NCBI GenBank assembly: GCA_951812725.1 | Contig: OX638330.1 | Location: 2,914,001 to 2,978,000, forward strand | Length of the DNA: 64,000 nucleotides | Reading direction: 5' to 3' | From: an uncultured Caldilineaceae bacterium | Lineage (GTDB): Bacteria; Chloroflexota; Anaerolineae; Caldilineales; Caldilineaceae | Shown: positions 1 to 7,669 of the stretch, in pieces | How the letters are laid out: each line of letters starts with the position of its first letter | Numbering within the stretch: position 1 is the first letter of the stretch | Translations under genes and position numbers: made by a program | The notes under the pieces: model-generated | The model's input: only the letters and a program-made list of their open reading frames with translations | Told to the model about the DNA's origin: nothing | The model's database searches: none

Positions 1-383
1 ACGCGCAGGTGCTGAGCGACACTCTGCAGCGAGAAGGCCTTCGAAGTGTGTCAGGGGGCACAGATAATCACCTACTGTTGATCGATTTGAACAGTCTTGG
101 AGAGGAAGAAATCAACGGCAAGTTGGTGGAGCTGGCCCTGGACAATGCTTCCATCCACAGTAACAAGAACATGATTCCTTTTGACAAGCGCAAGGCAATG
201 GTGACCAGCGGCATCCGGCTGGGCACTCCGGCGGCTACAACCAGGGGGATGAAGCAACCTGAGTTTGAGCAGATTGGCCGTTGGATTGCGTCGATTGCGC
301 ACAGTCCCAAAGATACTGCTCTGCAGGAAACGGTACGGGACGAAGTCTTAGAAATGGTGCAGTCTTTTCCGGCACCTGCTTAG
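1..383 (+). CDS. glyA: serine hydroxymethyltransferase, C-terminal part
   Basis: The 5' part of the gene lies left of the window; the reading frame is open from base 3. SHMT is a PLP enzyme that interconverts serine and glycine and charges tetrahydrofolate with a one-carbon unit in the cytoplasm. The visible C-terminal domain has the family signatures GGTDNHLLLIDL and TSGIRLGTPAATTRG, where the Arg binds the substrate carboxylate. The stop is followed after 21 bp by radA on the same strand, so the two are probably co-transcribed. The identification is secure, but the Lys that binds PLP is outside the window. Confidence 0.95.
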   Translation, partial: AQVLSDTLQREGLRSVSGGTDNHLLLIDLNSLGEEEINGKLVELALDNASIHSNKNMIPFDKRKAMVTSGIRLGTPAATTRGMKQPEFEQIGRWIASIAHSPKDTALQETVRDEVLEMVQSFPAPA

Positions 384-404
384 TACAGCAAGGGGAAGGC
401 GTCC

Positions 405-1835
405 GTGGCGACAAGGGTGAGAACCCATTTCATTTGCGGTGAGTGCGGCAGCGCGCAGATGAAATGGATGGGAAGATGCCCGGAGTGCGGCGAGTGGAAC
501 ACTCTTGAAGAACGGAGGGTCCAGGAGGGCGCTGCCAGTTTGGGCGCTGGCAACGCGGCGGCCGAGACCGTGCCGGAGCCTGTCGCTCTGCCAGAAATCC
601 CCGATGAGCCCTCGCGGCGCATCGTTCTTGAAAATCCTGAATTTAATCGCGTCCTTGGGGGCGGGATCGTGCCCGGGTCCGGCATACTGGTGGGCGGCGA
701 TCCAGGCATCGGCAAGAGTACACTTCTCATTCAGACGGCTGCGGAAGTGGCGCGCAACGTTGGAGAGGTGCTGTACATCAGCGGTGAGGAGAGTGCCTAT
801 CAGATTGGACGGCGGGCTACGCGTCTGGGGTTGGACGAAGAACGTCTGCTCATTCTTGCCGATACTATTCTGGAACAGATCCTCGAACAGATCGGCAAGG
901 TGAAACCCTCGCTGGTTATTGTCGATTCGGTGCAGGCGATTCATAGCAATGCCAGCGCGAGTGCGGCGGGATCGGTATCCCAAGTGAGAGATTGCGCGGC
1001 CCATCTGCTGCGGTTGGCCCGGCAACTGAACATTCCCGTGTTTCTGGTTGGGCATGTGACCAAAGAGGGTGCAATTGCAGGACCGCGCGTGCTTGAGCAT
1101 ATGGTGGATGCCGTGCTGCAGCTGGAAGGGGAGCGGTTCCACGCCTACCGTTTGTTGCACTCTGTCAAGAACCGCTTCGGCAGCACAAATGAAGTGGGTG
1201 TCTTTGAAATGACGGAACGCGGCATGGCGCCAGTTGCCAACCCCTCCGAGTTGTTTTTGGCGGAACGGCTCCCTAACGCGGCCGGCAGCGCGATAGCGGT
1301 GCCGATGGAAGGCAGCCGGCCTCTATTGGTCGAGGTTCAGGCCCTGGCCAGCCCGACTTCTTTCAGCCAGCCCCGGCGCACAGGCAATGGCGTGGACTTC
1401 AACCGTCTGCTGCTGGTGACGGCTGTATTGAGCAAAAGACTGGGCCTCAATCTGAGCGCCCAGGACATTTTTGTCAATGTGATTGGCGGGTTGCGTATCG
1501 GTGAACCGGCTGCAGACCTGGCGATCGCAGCGGCCGTCACAAGCAGCTACCGCAGCGTGCCGATTGCTGCGGAGGCAGCGCTCATGGGGGAAGTCGGCTT
1601 GAGCGGAGAGCTGCGCAGCGTCAGTCATTTGACTCTGAGGCTGCGTGAAGCCGCCAAACTGGGCTTCACACGCGCGATTGTGCCGCGTCATGCGCTGCGA
1701 CGCAGACAGTCTCAGCAGGGCCAGATTTCGAGGGCAGACGGCGCCGGAGCAGGCCCATCCGACTTTCCCTCGGAAATGGAAATAATCGGCGCGCGCACTG
1801 TAGCCGAAGCCTTGGACGCGGCGCTGGTAAAGTAA
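405..1835 (+). CDS. radA: DNA repair protein RadA (Sms)
   Basis: RadA is a RecA-like ATPase that helps branch migration during recombinational repair. All family parts are visible in 476 residues. A C4 zinc finger lies at C11, C14, C25 and C28; the Walker A motif GGDPGIGKST is near residues 97-106; the RadA-specific KNRFGSTNE motif is near 248-256; and a C-terminal Lon-like domain follows (HxLNLSAQDIFVNVIGG and GEPAADLAI regions). The start is GTG at 405, chosen because the zinc finger must begin within the first residues. A poorly conserved, Arg/Gln/Gly-rich stretch lies near residues 430-455. It follows glyA and precedes an O-methyltransferase by 24 bp. Confidence 0.97.
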   Translation: MATRVRTHFICGECGSAQMKWMGRCPECGEWNTLEERRVQEGAASLGAGNAAAETVPEPVALPEIPDEPSRRIVLENPEFNRVLGGGIVPGSGILVGGDPGIGKSTLLIQTAAEVARNVGEVLYISGEESAYQIGRRATRLGLDEERLLILADTILEQILEQIGKVKPSLVIVDSVQAIHSNASASAAGSVSQVRDCAAHLLRLARQLNIPVFLVGHVTKEGAIAGPRVLEHMVDAVLQLEGERFHAYRLLHSVKNRFGSTNEVGVFEMTERGMAPVANPSELFLAERLPNAAGSAIAVPMEGSRPLLVEVQALASPTSFSQPRRTGNGVDFNRLLLVTAVLSKRLGLNLSAQDIFVNVIGGLRIGEPAADLAIAAAVTSSYRSVPIAAEAALMGEVGLSGELRSVSHLTLRLREAAKLGFTRAIVPRHALRRRQSQQGQISRADGAGAGPSDFPSEMEIIGARTVAEALDAALVK

Positions 1836-1859
1836 AACGCCATCTAATGGAGTAATCTG

Positions 1860-2510
1860 ATGTCCAAATTGACGGAAGTTGATCCCTATCAGGAGTTTTT
1901 ACGGGAGTTGTTTCACAGCGACGACGAAGAGCTGTCGCGATTGCAAGCCGAGGCGAAATCTGAGGGACTGCCAAGCATAAGCATTGGTCCTGAGCAGGGA
2001 AAATTTCTGCAGCTACTGGTTCAACTGACCGGAGCGAGGAAGGCCCTGGAAATTGGTGTATTGGGCGGCTATAGCGGGGCATGGATCGCACGGGCGTTGC
2101 CGGAAGGCGGCAAGCTGATCGGACTGGAACTGGAGCAGAAGCACGCAGACTTTGCCTGCAAGCAGTGGCAGCGGATGGGATTGGCCGACAAGATTGAGGT
2201 GCGGGTCGGTCCGGCGCTGGACACTTTACCTGATTTGGCGGATGAGGCACCGTTCGACCTGGTCTTCATCGATGCCGATAAAAACAACTACCCAGCGTAC
2301 CTCGATTATTCGCTCCTATACAGCCGGCCCGGCACGGTCATTGTGGGCGACAATGTAAGTATGGGTGGGAGCCTGGTGGATCCTGACAGGCAGGATTCGG
2401 ACTGGGTGCAAGGTATGCGTAAATTTGCAAGTGCTCTCAGCCAGAACGGGCGACTGGCCAGCACGGTGGTTCCCTACTCTGACGGGTTGGCGATGGCGGT
2501 AGTGAAGTAG
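1860..2510 (+). CDS. class I SAM-dependent O-methyltransferase (family 3)
   Basis: This 216-aa protein has the layout of the caffeoyl-CoA/catechol O-methyltransferase-like family 3. The SAM-binding motif I is LEIGVLGGYSG near residues 61-71, an acidic residue follows strand 2 (GLELEQ), and the metal-binding loop is VFIDADKNNYPAY, followed by DNV near residue 162. Such enzymes methylate hydroxyls on small aromatic substrates using a divalent cation; the substrate cannot be told from sequence. It is the last gene of the glyA-radA run, 24 bp after radA, and is followed by a repeat element and a bidirectional terminator. Confidence 0.9.
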   Translation: MSKLTEVDPYQEFLRELFHSDDEELSRLQAEAKSEGLPSISIGPEQGKFLQLLVQLTGARKALEIGVLGGYSGAWIARALPEGGKLIGLELEQKHADFACKQWQRMGLADKIEVRVGPALDTLPDLADEAPFDLVFIDADKNNYPAYLDYSLLYSRPGTVIVGDNVSMGGSLVDPDRQDSDWVQGMRKFASALSQNGRLASTVVPYSDGLAMAVVK

Positions 2511-2595
2511 CAGCGCGGCATCTGGAAGCGGCGGTTCCAAATACCCCGTACCTGCAGAAACCATTTTGTTCGAAGGCGCCCGAATACGTCGAATC

Positions 2596-2880
2596 GTAAC
2601 TACTAAGCCACAGTAGTTGACCAGCCAGTCATCCTTGGAACCATTCAGGCTCTTGGTGACGCAACTGGTGTACAGCCGCCGCCATGCTCGCCAGCCGATA
2701 CGTTGCGAAGAAGGCACACGGTCGGTGAGGCATGTTTTTGTAGGGGGGCGTTGCGGGGGCGCAGCCCCTGCACAAGGGAGGGCCGAAGGCCCGACCGCCC
2801 AAAATACAACATTGAGGGGAGAAATAACACCTTTGCTCGCCTCGTTCAGGGTTGCGAATCAGTTGCGGCTGAGTAGTTAC
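2596..2880. repeat. MITE-like element, copy 1 (complete, with 8-bp target duplication)
   Basis: This 285-bp non-coding unit begins GTAACTACTAAGCCACA and ends TGCGGCTGAGTAGTTAC. The ends are imperfect inverted repeats matching at about 15 of 17 positions. It is flanked by GTCGAATC on both sides (2588-2595 and 2881-2888), an apparent 8-bp target site duplication. The 62-bp core at 2739-2800 is shared with three other loci here and holds two short palindromes (GGGGCGCAGCCCC and GGGCCGAAGGCCC). There is no transposase, so any movement needs one supplied in trans. Confidence 0.8.
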
Positions 2881-2891
2881 GTCGAATCTAG

Positions 2892-2934
2892 AAAAAGCTG
2901 AAGCGCGGCGTATTCCGTCGTGCTTCAGCTTTTT
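2892..2934. terminator. bidirectional rho-independent terminator
   Basis: A 13-bp perfect inverted repeat (AAAAAGCTGAAGC at 2892-2904 with GCTTCAGCTTTTT at 2922-2934) gives a U-tract on either strand. It sits between the plus-strand methyltransferase (ends 2510) and the minus-strand HIT gene (ends 2956). It would therefore end both converging transcripts. Confidence 0.85.
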
Positions 2935-2955
2935 TGTTGCAGAGATTCGTTCTGT

Positions 2956-3306
2956 TCAGCGCGTCAGGAGCGGACCGAGCGGACGCCCTCCCAGAAGGTG
3001 AAAATGGGTGTGGAAGACTTCCTGGCCGCCGTTTCTGCCGACGTTGGTGACGAGGCGCCACCCTTCGGAAGCCGCTCCTTGCTGCACAGCCAGTTGTGAA
3101 GCGACTTGCATAATCCGCCCAAGGATTTCCGCCTGGGCGTCACCCATTTCTCCGACATCATTGAAGTGCTGATTCGGAACAATCAGGATATGGACCGGCG
3201 CTTGTTCCGAGATGTCCTGGAATGCAGTAACCAGTTCGTCTTGATAGAACTGATGGGAGGGGATTTCCGCCGCCACGATTTTGCAGAAAATGCAGTCATC
3301 GCTCAT
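2956..3306 (-). CDS. HIT family (histidine triad) nucleotide hydrolase
   Basis: This 116-aa protein has the full HINT layout. CIFCKIV lies at the N-terminus, with Cys5 and Cys8 as in zinc-binding HIT proteins. The phosphate-binding region is APVHILIVPNQHF, and the triad HTHFH at residues 99-103 is followed by LLGGRPLG. HINT proteins hydrolyse phosphoramidate or acyl bonds on adenosine nucleotides, including aminoacyl-adenylates formed by tRNA synthetases. That fits its place at the end of a leuS transcript. Its ATG overlaps the stop of the preceding thiamine-binding gene by 4 bp, implying translational coupling. Confidence 0.94.
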   Translation of the reverse strand: MSDDCIFCKIVAAEIPSHQFYQDELVTAFQDISEQAPVHILIVPNQHFNDVGEMGDAQAEILGRIMQVASQLAVQQGAASEGWRLVTNVGRNGGQEVFHTHFHLLGGRPLGPLLTR

Positions 3307-3614
3307 GTGGCACCTCGCTCTAACTTTTTATTGACGCTGTCGATCTTGTCCTGCATGCTTTGTTTGCGGTCGCTGCGCGTGCCAATCTTCAGGCTGGTTG
3401 AGATGCGGGGCGCGCCCATTTGATGCACGACTTCATGGCAACGCTTCACGGCAGCGAAAACTTCGTCCCACTCCCCTTCGACGTTTGTGCCGTATGCATG
3501 CATCTGGTGGCACAGTCCTTCTTCGTCGAGAATTCGCTCACAGGCGGCAATGTATTCGGACACTGAGACGCCTACGCCGATAGGGACCACGCACAGATCT
3601 ATCATTACTCTCAT
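3303..3614 (-). CDS. MTH1187/YkoF-type thiamine-binding protein
   Basis: This small 103-aa protein matches the MTH1187 (DUF77, thiamine-binding) family. It starts MRVMIDLCVVPIGVGVSVSEY and contains the conserved HAYGTNVEGEWDEVFAAVKRCHE region, followed by RISTSLKIGTRSDR. Members form ferredoxin-like oligomers that bind thiamine or related pyrimidines; the cellular role is uncertain. The gene starts 4 bp after the leuS stop and overlaps the HIT gene by 4 bp, so the three form one operon. Confidence 0.87.
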   Translation of the reverse strand: MRVMIDLCVVPIGVGVSVSEYIAACERILDEEGLCHQMHAYGTNVEGEWDEVFAAVKRCHEVVHQMGAPRISTSLKIGTRSDRKQSMQDKIDSVNKKLERGAT

Positions 3615-3618
3615 TGTG

Positions 3619-6156
3619 TCAACCTATCACGATGTTTACCAGTTTATCGGCAACTACAACGACCTTGCGTATTTGCTTGCCGTTCATCCACTTCTGCACG
3701 TTGTCTGAAGCGAGCGCCATCTGCTCCAGCTTCTCTTTGGCAGTATTGGGTGCGACGTTAAGTTTGTCGCGCACGCGGCCGTTTACCTGGACGACGACGG
3801 TGATTTCGTCCTCTTTGGCCTTCTGCGGATCGGCCTGGGGCCAGCTCTGCAGGTGAATGCTCTTGGCCTCGCTGCCGTCCGCTAACCTCTGCCACAGTTC
3901 CTCGCTGACATGGGGGAATACCGGCGCCATCATCAACAGCAGGGCTCGAACAGACTCCTGCCAAATGCCATGCTCTGCGCCGACGCTCTGAGAACTGGCA
4001 AAGGTCTGCTTGACTCTGATCAGATAGTTGTTTAACTCCATCAGCGCGGCAATGGCCGTATTGAAGCGGAAGCTACCGAAGTCTTCCGACACTTTCAGGA
4101 TCGTCTGGTGCAGCTTGCGCTCCAAGCCCCGAACGTCTTCTTCGGTGGCCTGGCCCCCAGCGCCATTCGAACCTGGTTCGTCCAGAATGACGCTCCACAC
4201 GCGGTAGAGAAACCGGCTCACTCCTTCAATTGCACTTGGATCCCACGGCCCCCCATACTCCCACGGGCCGATAAACATCAGATAGCCCCGAACTGTGTCG
4301 GCGCCGTACTTGTCGACATATTCGTCCGGGTTGACAACGTTGCCGCGGCTCTTGGACATGCGCTCGCCGTCAGGACCGAGGATGATTCCCTGGTTGAACA
4401 GGCGCAGCATCGGCTCGTCGAAGTCGACTACGCCCATATCTCGCAGCGCTTTGGTGAAGAAGCGCGTATAGAGCAGATGCATGGTGGCGTGTTCAATGCC
4501 GCCGGTGTACTGGTCGACGGGCAGCCAGTAGCTGCCGCGTTCGCTGTCCCAGGGCATGTCTTCAACTGCCAACGGCGCGCCCGCCTTGTGGTAGGGATCG
4601 ACGTAGGCGTACTGGTACCAGCTGGAGCACATAAATGTGTCCATCGTGTCGGTTTCGCGCTCGGCATTGCCCTGACATTGCGGACATTTCACGTAGCGGA
4701 AGCCTTCGTGATAGTTGAGCGGGCTTTCGCCGGTAGGCTTGAACTGGGCGTCGTCGGGCAGACGAACTGGCAGGTCTGCGTAGGGGACTGGAACGGTGCC
4801 GCAACTGGCACAGAAGATCATGGGGATGGGCGTGCCCCACATGCGCTGGCGGCTGATCAGCCAATCGCGCAGGCGGTAGTTGACGGCGCCGACGCCCTTT
4901 TCGTTTTCCTCCAGCCAGGCGATCGCGGCCTTTACGCTCTCACCTTCTTCTTTGCCGACGGGCGTGCCGTTTATCGGCCCGGAGTTTATCATCACGCCTT
5001 CGCCGGGCCAGGCAGATTCCAGGTCGTCGGCAGTGCGAACGCTGCCGGCATCGCTGTCCGGGGGCGGTTGGACAACCAGCTGAATTGGCAGGTCGAACTT
5101 CTTGGCGAACTCGAAATCGCGTTCGTCATGGCCCGGTACGGCCATGATGGCGCCGGTGCCATAGCCCATCAGTACATAGTCGGCGATCCAGACTGGAATT
5201 CGTTCGCCGTTGACGGGATTGATGGCGTAGCCGCCTGTGAACACGCCTGTCTTCTCTTTGTCTTCGGCGGTGCGGGCGATCTCGTCCAGGCGGCTCGCCT
5301 GTTCCACGCATTCCTCGACCGCGCCGCGCTGCTCGTCGCTGGTGATCTTGTCTACCAGGGGATGCTCCGGCGCGAGCACCATGAAAGTCGCGCCCCACAG
5401 GGTATCGGGGCGGGTCGTGAAGATTTCGATCGGGTCGCCTGCTTCGGTGACAAAGGTCACCTGCGCGCCGTCACTGCGCCCGATCCAGTTTGTCTGCATC
5501 ACCTTGATTGGATCTGGCCAGTCGATGTTGTCGAGGTCGTCCAGCAGTTCCTCGCTGTAGTTGGTGATGCGGAACTTCCACTGGTTCAGATCTTTCTTGA
5601 TAACCGGTGTGTCGCAGCGTTCACAGTGGCGGTCTTCGCCCCAGACCTGCTCGCGCGCCAAGGTGGTGTTGCATTTCGGGCACCAGTCGACCGGCGCGTA
5701 TTCTCTGTAGGCCAGGCCCATTTCGAATAGCTTGAGGAAGAACCACTGGGACCACTTGTAGTATTCAGGGTCACAGCTGATGGCTTCCCTATCCCAGGCC
5801 CACATCGCGCCCATGCGACGCAACTGGCCTTGCATGCGCTCGACATTGTTGTACGTCCACTTTTGAGGGTGAACGTTGTTCTGGATGGCGGCGTTCTCTG
5901 CCGGCAGGCCGAATGCGTCAAAGCCGATCGGGAAGAAGACGTTATAGCCGTTCATGCGGCGAAAGCGGGCGGCGGCGTCGCTGGGCGTCATCGCATACCA
6001 GTGACCGGTATGCAGATCGCCTGATGTGTAGGGCAGCATGGTCAGTGCATACCATTTCGGTCGACCGGGCTTTTCGACCGTGTCATAGAGGCCCTGTTGT
6101 TCCCAGGTTTCGTGCCATTTGGCCTCGATATCTTTATGTATGTACCTGTCAGACAT
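3619..6156 (-). CDS. leuS: leucyl-tRNA synthetase
   Basis: This class Ia synthetase charges tRNA-Leu in the cytoplasm. The 845-aa length is typical of the bacterial type. The HIGH-type motif is DLHTGHWYAM near residue 50, and two CxxC pairs (CPKCNTTLAREQV and CERCDTPV) form the zinc knuckle. The editing domain (TTRPDTLWGATFMVLAPEHPL and GYGTGAIMAVPGHDERD) holds the T-rich and hydrolytic Asp motifs. The KMSKS loop is GERMSKSRGNVV, and a C-terminal anticodon-binding domain ends in VQVNGRVRDKL. The ATG at 6156 has AGGAG about 9 nt upstream. The leader is long and structured and carries a Leu-ending peptide (see 6341-6427), which suggests attenuation control. Confidence 0.98.
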   Translation of the reverse strand: MSDRYIHKDIEAKWHETWEQQGLYDTVEKPGRPKWYALTMLPYTSGDLHTGHWYAMTPSDAAARFRRMNGYNVFFPIGFDAFGLPAENAAIQNNVHPQKWTYNNVERMQGQLRRMGAMWAWDREAISCDPEYYKWSQWFFLKLFEMGLAYREYAPVDWCPKCNTTLAREQVWGEDRHCERCDTPVIKKDLNQWKFRITNYSEELLDDLDNIDWPDPIKVMQTNWIGRSDGAQVTFVTEAGDPIEIFTTRPDTLWGATFMVLAPEHPLVDKITSDEQRGAVEECVEQASRLDEIARTAEDKEKTGVFTGGYAINPVNGERIPVWIADYVLMGYGTGAIMAVPGHDERDFEFAKKFDLPIQLVVQPPPDSDAGSVRTADDLESAWPGEGVMINSGPINGTPVGKEEGESVKAAIAWLEENEKGVGAVNYRLRDWLISRQRMWGTPIPMIFCASCGTVPVPYADLPVRLPDDAQFKPTGESPLNYHEGFRYVKCPQCQGNAERETDTMDTFMCSSWYQYAYVDPYHKAGAPLAVEDMPWDSERGSYWLPVDQYTGGIEHATMHLLYTRFFTKALRDMGVVDFDEPMLRLFNQGIILGPDGERMSKSRGNVVNPDEYVDKYGADTVRGYLMFIGPWEYGGPWDPSAIEGVSRFLYRVWSVILDEPGSNGAGGQATEEDVRGLERKLHQTILKVSEDFGSFRFNTAIAALMELNNYLIRVKQTFASSQSVGAEHGIWQESVRALLLMMAPVFPHVSEELWQRLADGSEAKSIHLQSWPQADPQKAKEDEITVVVQVNGRVRDKLNVAPNTAKEKLEQMALASDNVQKWMNGKQIRKVVVVADKLVNIVIG

Positions 6157-6294
6157 TGTAAGAGTCTCCTGTCGCGGAGGATTAATTCATTTTGTTTTCC
6201 GGAGGTCGACTTGATGGTAACAAGAGACGCGACACAAGGCTAACATGCGCGCGTCGATGCGAATCATGTTCCGCTAGTCTCAAAAATTGGATGC

Positions 6295-6341
6295 GCCCGC
6301 TAAGGCAACGGGAACTCAATTCGCAGTTCCCTTGCGCGGGC
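6295..6341 (-). terminator. leuS leader hairpin, putative attenuator
   Basis: Read on the minus strand, the arms are GCCCGC + GCAA + GGGAACT, an 8-nt loop, then AGTTCCC + (G) + TTGC + (CTTA) + GCGGGC. That gives 17 paired positions with one single-base and one 4-nt bulge. The 5' arm starts at the last base of the leader-peptide stop codon. A run of five T lies 9 nt after the stem, further away than in a textbook intrinsic terminator. The function as terminator or anti-terminator is inferred; the structure is seen directly. Confidence 0.5.
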
Positions 6342-6427
6342 TAGCTAAGAGCGAGGAGGCCGCCGACGGAGATGCCGTCGGTGGTGAAAAAGATGGGGAT
6401 GCGAGGCTTTATCACTGCGTTACTCAT
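6341..6427 (-). CDS. leuS leader peptide (28 codons, ends Leu-Leu-Ala-Leu-Ser)
   Basis: This short frame reads ATG at 6427 to TAG at 6343-6341 and ends VGGLLALS. Three of its last five codons are Leu (CTC CTC GCT CTT AGC), and the stop touches the base of the large hairpin 6295-6341. A second perfect 7-bp hairpin (6363-6369 with 6375-6381) lies inside the frame upstream of the Leu codons. The predicted transcription start (about 6431) is only 4 nt before the ATG, so translation would be near-leaderless. A ribosome stalled for lack of charged tRNA-Leu would cover the 5' arm of the hairpin and favour read-through into leuS. Codons and spacing are seen directly; the mechanism is inferred from known amino-acid attenuators. 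Confidence 0.55.
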   Translation of the reverse strand: MSNAVIKPRIPIFFTTDGISVGGLLALS

Positions 6428-6437
6428 AATGGGGGCC

Positions 6438-6467
6438 AGTATACCACGTCATTTCCTAGACAGTCAA
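6438..6467 (-). promoter_or_regulatory. sigma-70-type promoter for leuS
   Basis: On the minus strand TTGACT (6467-6462) and TATACT (6443-6438) are separated by 18 bp. The expected start site is near 6431. It lies between the toxin-antitoxin pair and the leuS leader, so leuS is transcribed separately from the pair. Confidence 0.6.
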
Positions 6468-6573
6468 AGGGCGAGGCGCTTACATTTCTCCATGTGTTGC
6501 GAGTGCATCCTTGCGTTTACACTTGGAAGCATTCTCTTAAGAGTGAGGAGGGCGGGAAATTCTCTATGCCAAC

Positions 6574-6951
6574 TTAACGCCCGATAGGCAGAAGCCTGAC
6601 CCGGCTCCTGCTCTCGTCTACGACAACCAAAGCACCGGATGAGAGATCGGCCTCATGTTGTCGAAGTGCAGCGAGAACAGCGTCACCGAGACGATCCGGC
6701 TTTACGTCGACAGCCCGAACCTGAATTACACTTGGTCCCGTTGCACGGGATAATGCCAGTAATGCGCCAAAATCAAGATCGTTTGTAAATACAACACTTT
6801 CGTGGGTTACGACGGCCCATTCCATAATCGTAGCGTCACTGGCCCGCAGGTCGCCGATCCTGGACCAATGAACTGCCGACCATCCATGGCTCTCCAGCAG
6901 AGAAATCCAATCAGGCGACAGGTTCATGTCGACCACAAGTTTCACGGTCAT
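6574..6951 (-). CDS. DUF5615 PIN-like toxin
   Basis: This 125-aa protein begins MTVKLVVDMNLSPDW. That matches the DUF5615 PIN-like fold, whose N-terminal strand places an Asp (here D8) for metal binding. HWSRIGDLRASDATIMEWA and VFTNDLDFGALLALS supply the other acidic residues. Proteins of this family are predicted RNase-type toxins encoded with DUF433 antitoxins. I chose the ATG at 6951, which overlaps the upstream DUF433 stop in an ATGA arrangement; a longer frame to 6990 has no matching start signal. The pairing with DUF433 is strong context evidence. Confidence 0.85.
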   Translation of the reverse strand: MTVKLVVDMNLSPDWISLLESHGWSAVHWSRIGDLRASDATIMEWAVVTHESVVFTNDLDFGALLALSRATGPSVIQVRAVDVKPDRLGDAVLAALRQHEADLSSGALVVVDESRSRVRLLPIGR

Positions 6952-7178
6952 GGAATGGAAAGCGGAACTTCGCGCTCTTCCAGCCTCCATGCCGCATAAG
7001 CAAGAGATTGGTCGATATCTTCCCGCTCAAGATACGGGTAGGCTGCCAAAATCTCCTCGGCAGACTTCCCGGCTGCCAAGAGGCCGACGAGGGTTCCAGC
7101 CGTCACACGCAGCCCCCGAATGCATGCTTTGCCTCCCATCACGGATGGGTCAAAAGTGATTCTTGGAAACGCTTCCAT
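6948..7178 (-). CDS. DUF433 family antitoxin
   Basis: This 76-aa protein carries the DUF433 hallmark MGGKACIRGLRVTAGTLV followed by a short helical domain (GKSAEEILAAYPYLEREDIDQSLAYAAW). The domain is thought to bind DNA and to neutralise the partner toxin. It is the first gene of a two-gene unit with the DUF5615 protein, overlapping by 4 bp. A GAAAGGTAG stretch just before the ATG is the likely ribosome-binding site. Autoregulation is typical of such pairs, but no operator could be picked out. Confidence 0.88.
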   Translation of the reverse strand: MEAFPRITFDPSVMGGKACIRGLRVTAGTLVGLLAAGKSAEEILAAYPYLEREDIDQSLAYAAWRLEEREVPLSIP

Positions 7179-7669
7179 TTTCTACCTTTCAGAGAGTGCG
7201 CCAAACGAGCGAACGCTTTATGAAAAGTCGTCGATTTAACGGCGCACAGTCGGCATGTATTGGCGCAGCACTTTCAGAAGTCTCTCGCATGTCCTTCCCT
7301 TGTCTCCTGTCTTGATTGTAGCTACGATTCCAGGGGGTTGCAACTCCAACGGAAGGATTGCCACCTCATACAGGCGTGCTGCACAGAAGGAAATAGCTAG
7401 AAAAAACGCTGGATTGACCCAACCTTTACAAGAAATGAAGGTCGTTGTTGAAAAAGTTGGTTGCATAGCCATCGACGGTGGGAAGGGGGATGCACGACAC
7501 ACAGGAGTAGGGAATTATGCCCTTTAGATGGCAGCGCGCCAAGTTCAATTGATGGTTCACCAGATTGTTGGAGAGACGGAAGGAGACACAGGTCTCCTAA
7601 TCACTTCAGTCATTGAGAAGGTTGCATCTGCGCACCTTTCTGTTCTCAGTTGCTTTTGAAAGGATACGA
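7179..7669. other. intergenic region without a supported gene
   Basis: About 490 bp lie between the divergent antitoxin and HAD genes. Two overlapping short frames (7236-7502 minus and 7255-7527 plus) have no recognisable domain or start signal and are treated as chance. A perfect 7-bp stem with a 4-nt loop is present at 7581-7598 (AGGAGAC/GTCTCCT), about 70 bp before the HAD start. No clear promoter was found. Confidence 0.5.
7581..7598. promoter_or_regulatory. short perfect inverted repeat upstream of the HAD gene
   Basis: AGGAGAC at 7581-7587 pairs with GTCTCCT at 7592-7598 around the loop ACAG. It has no T-tract, so it is not a normal terminator. It could be an operator or an mRNA hairpin; only the symmetry is certain. 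Confidence 0.35.

Noticed and set aside
2739-2800. Peptide-like frame (VGGRCGGAAPAQG) in the repeat core
   Set aside because: The same stretch is open in other frames at other copies and lacks a shared start; it is treated as non-coding repeat.
4108-5730. 540-codon open frame on the plus strand opposite leuS
   Set aside because: It is the antisense shadow of leuS; the protein lacks any domain, and GC-rich codons of leuS keep the other strand open.
6157-6431. T-box riboswitch in the leuS leader
   Set aside because: No T-box core sequence or antiterminator of that class was found; the leader-peptide model fits better.
7236-7527. Two overlapping short frames as small genes
   Set aside because: They overlap on opposite strands, have no domain and no start signal.
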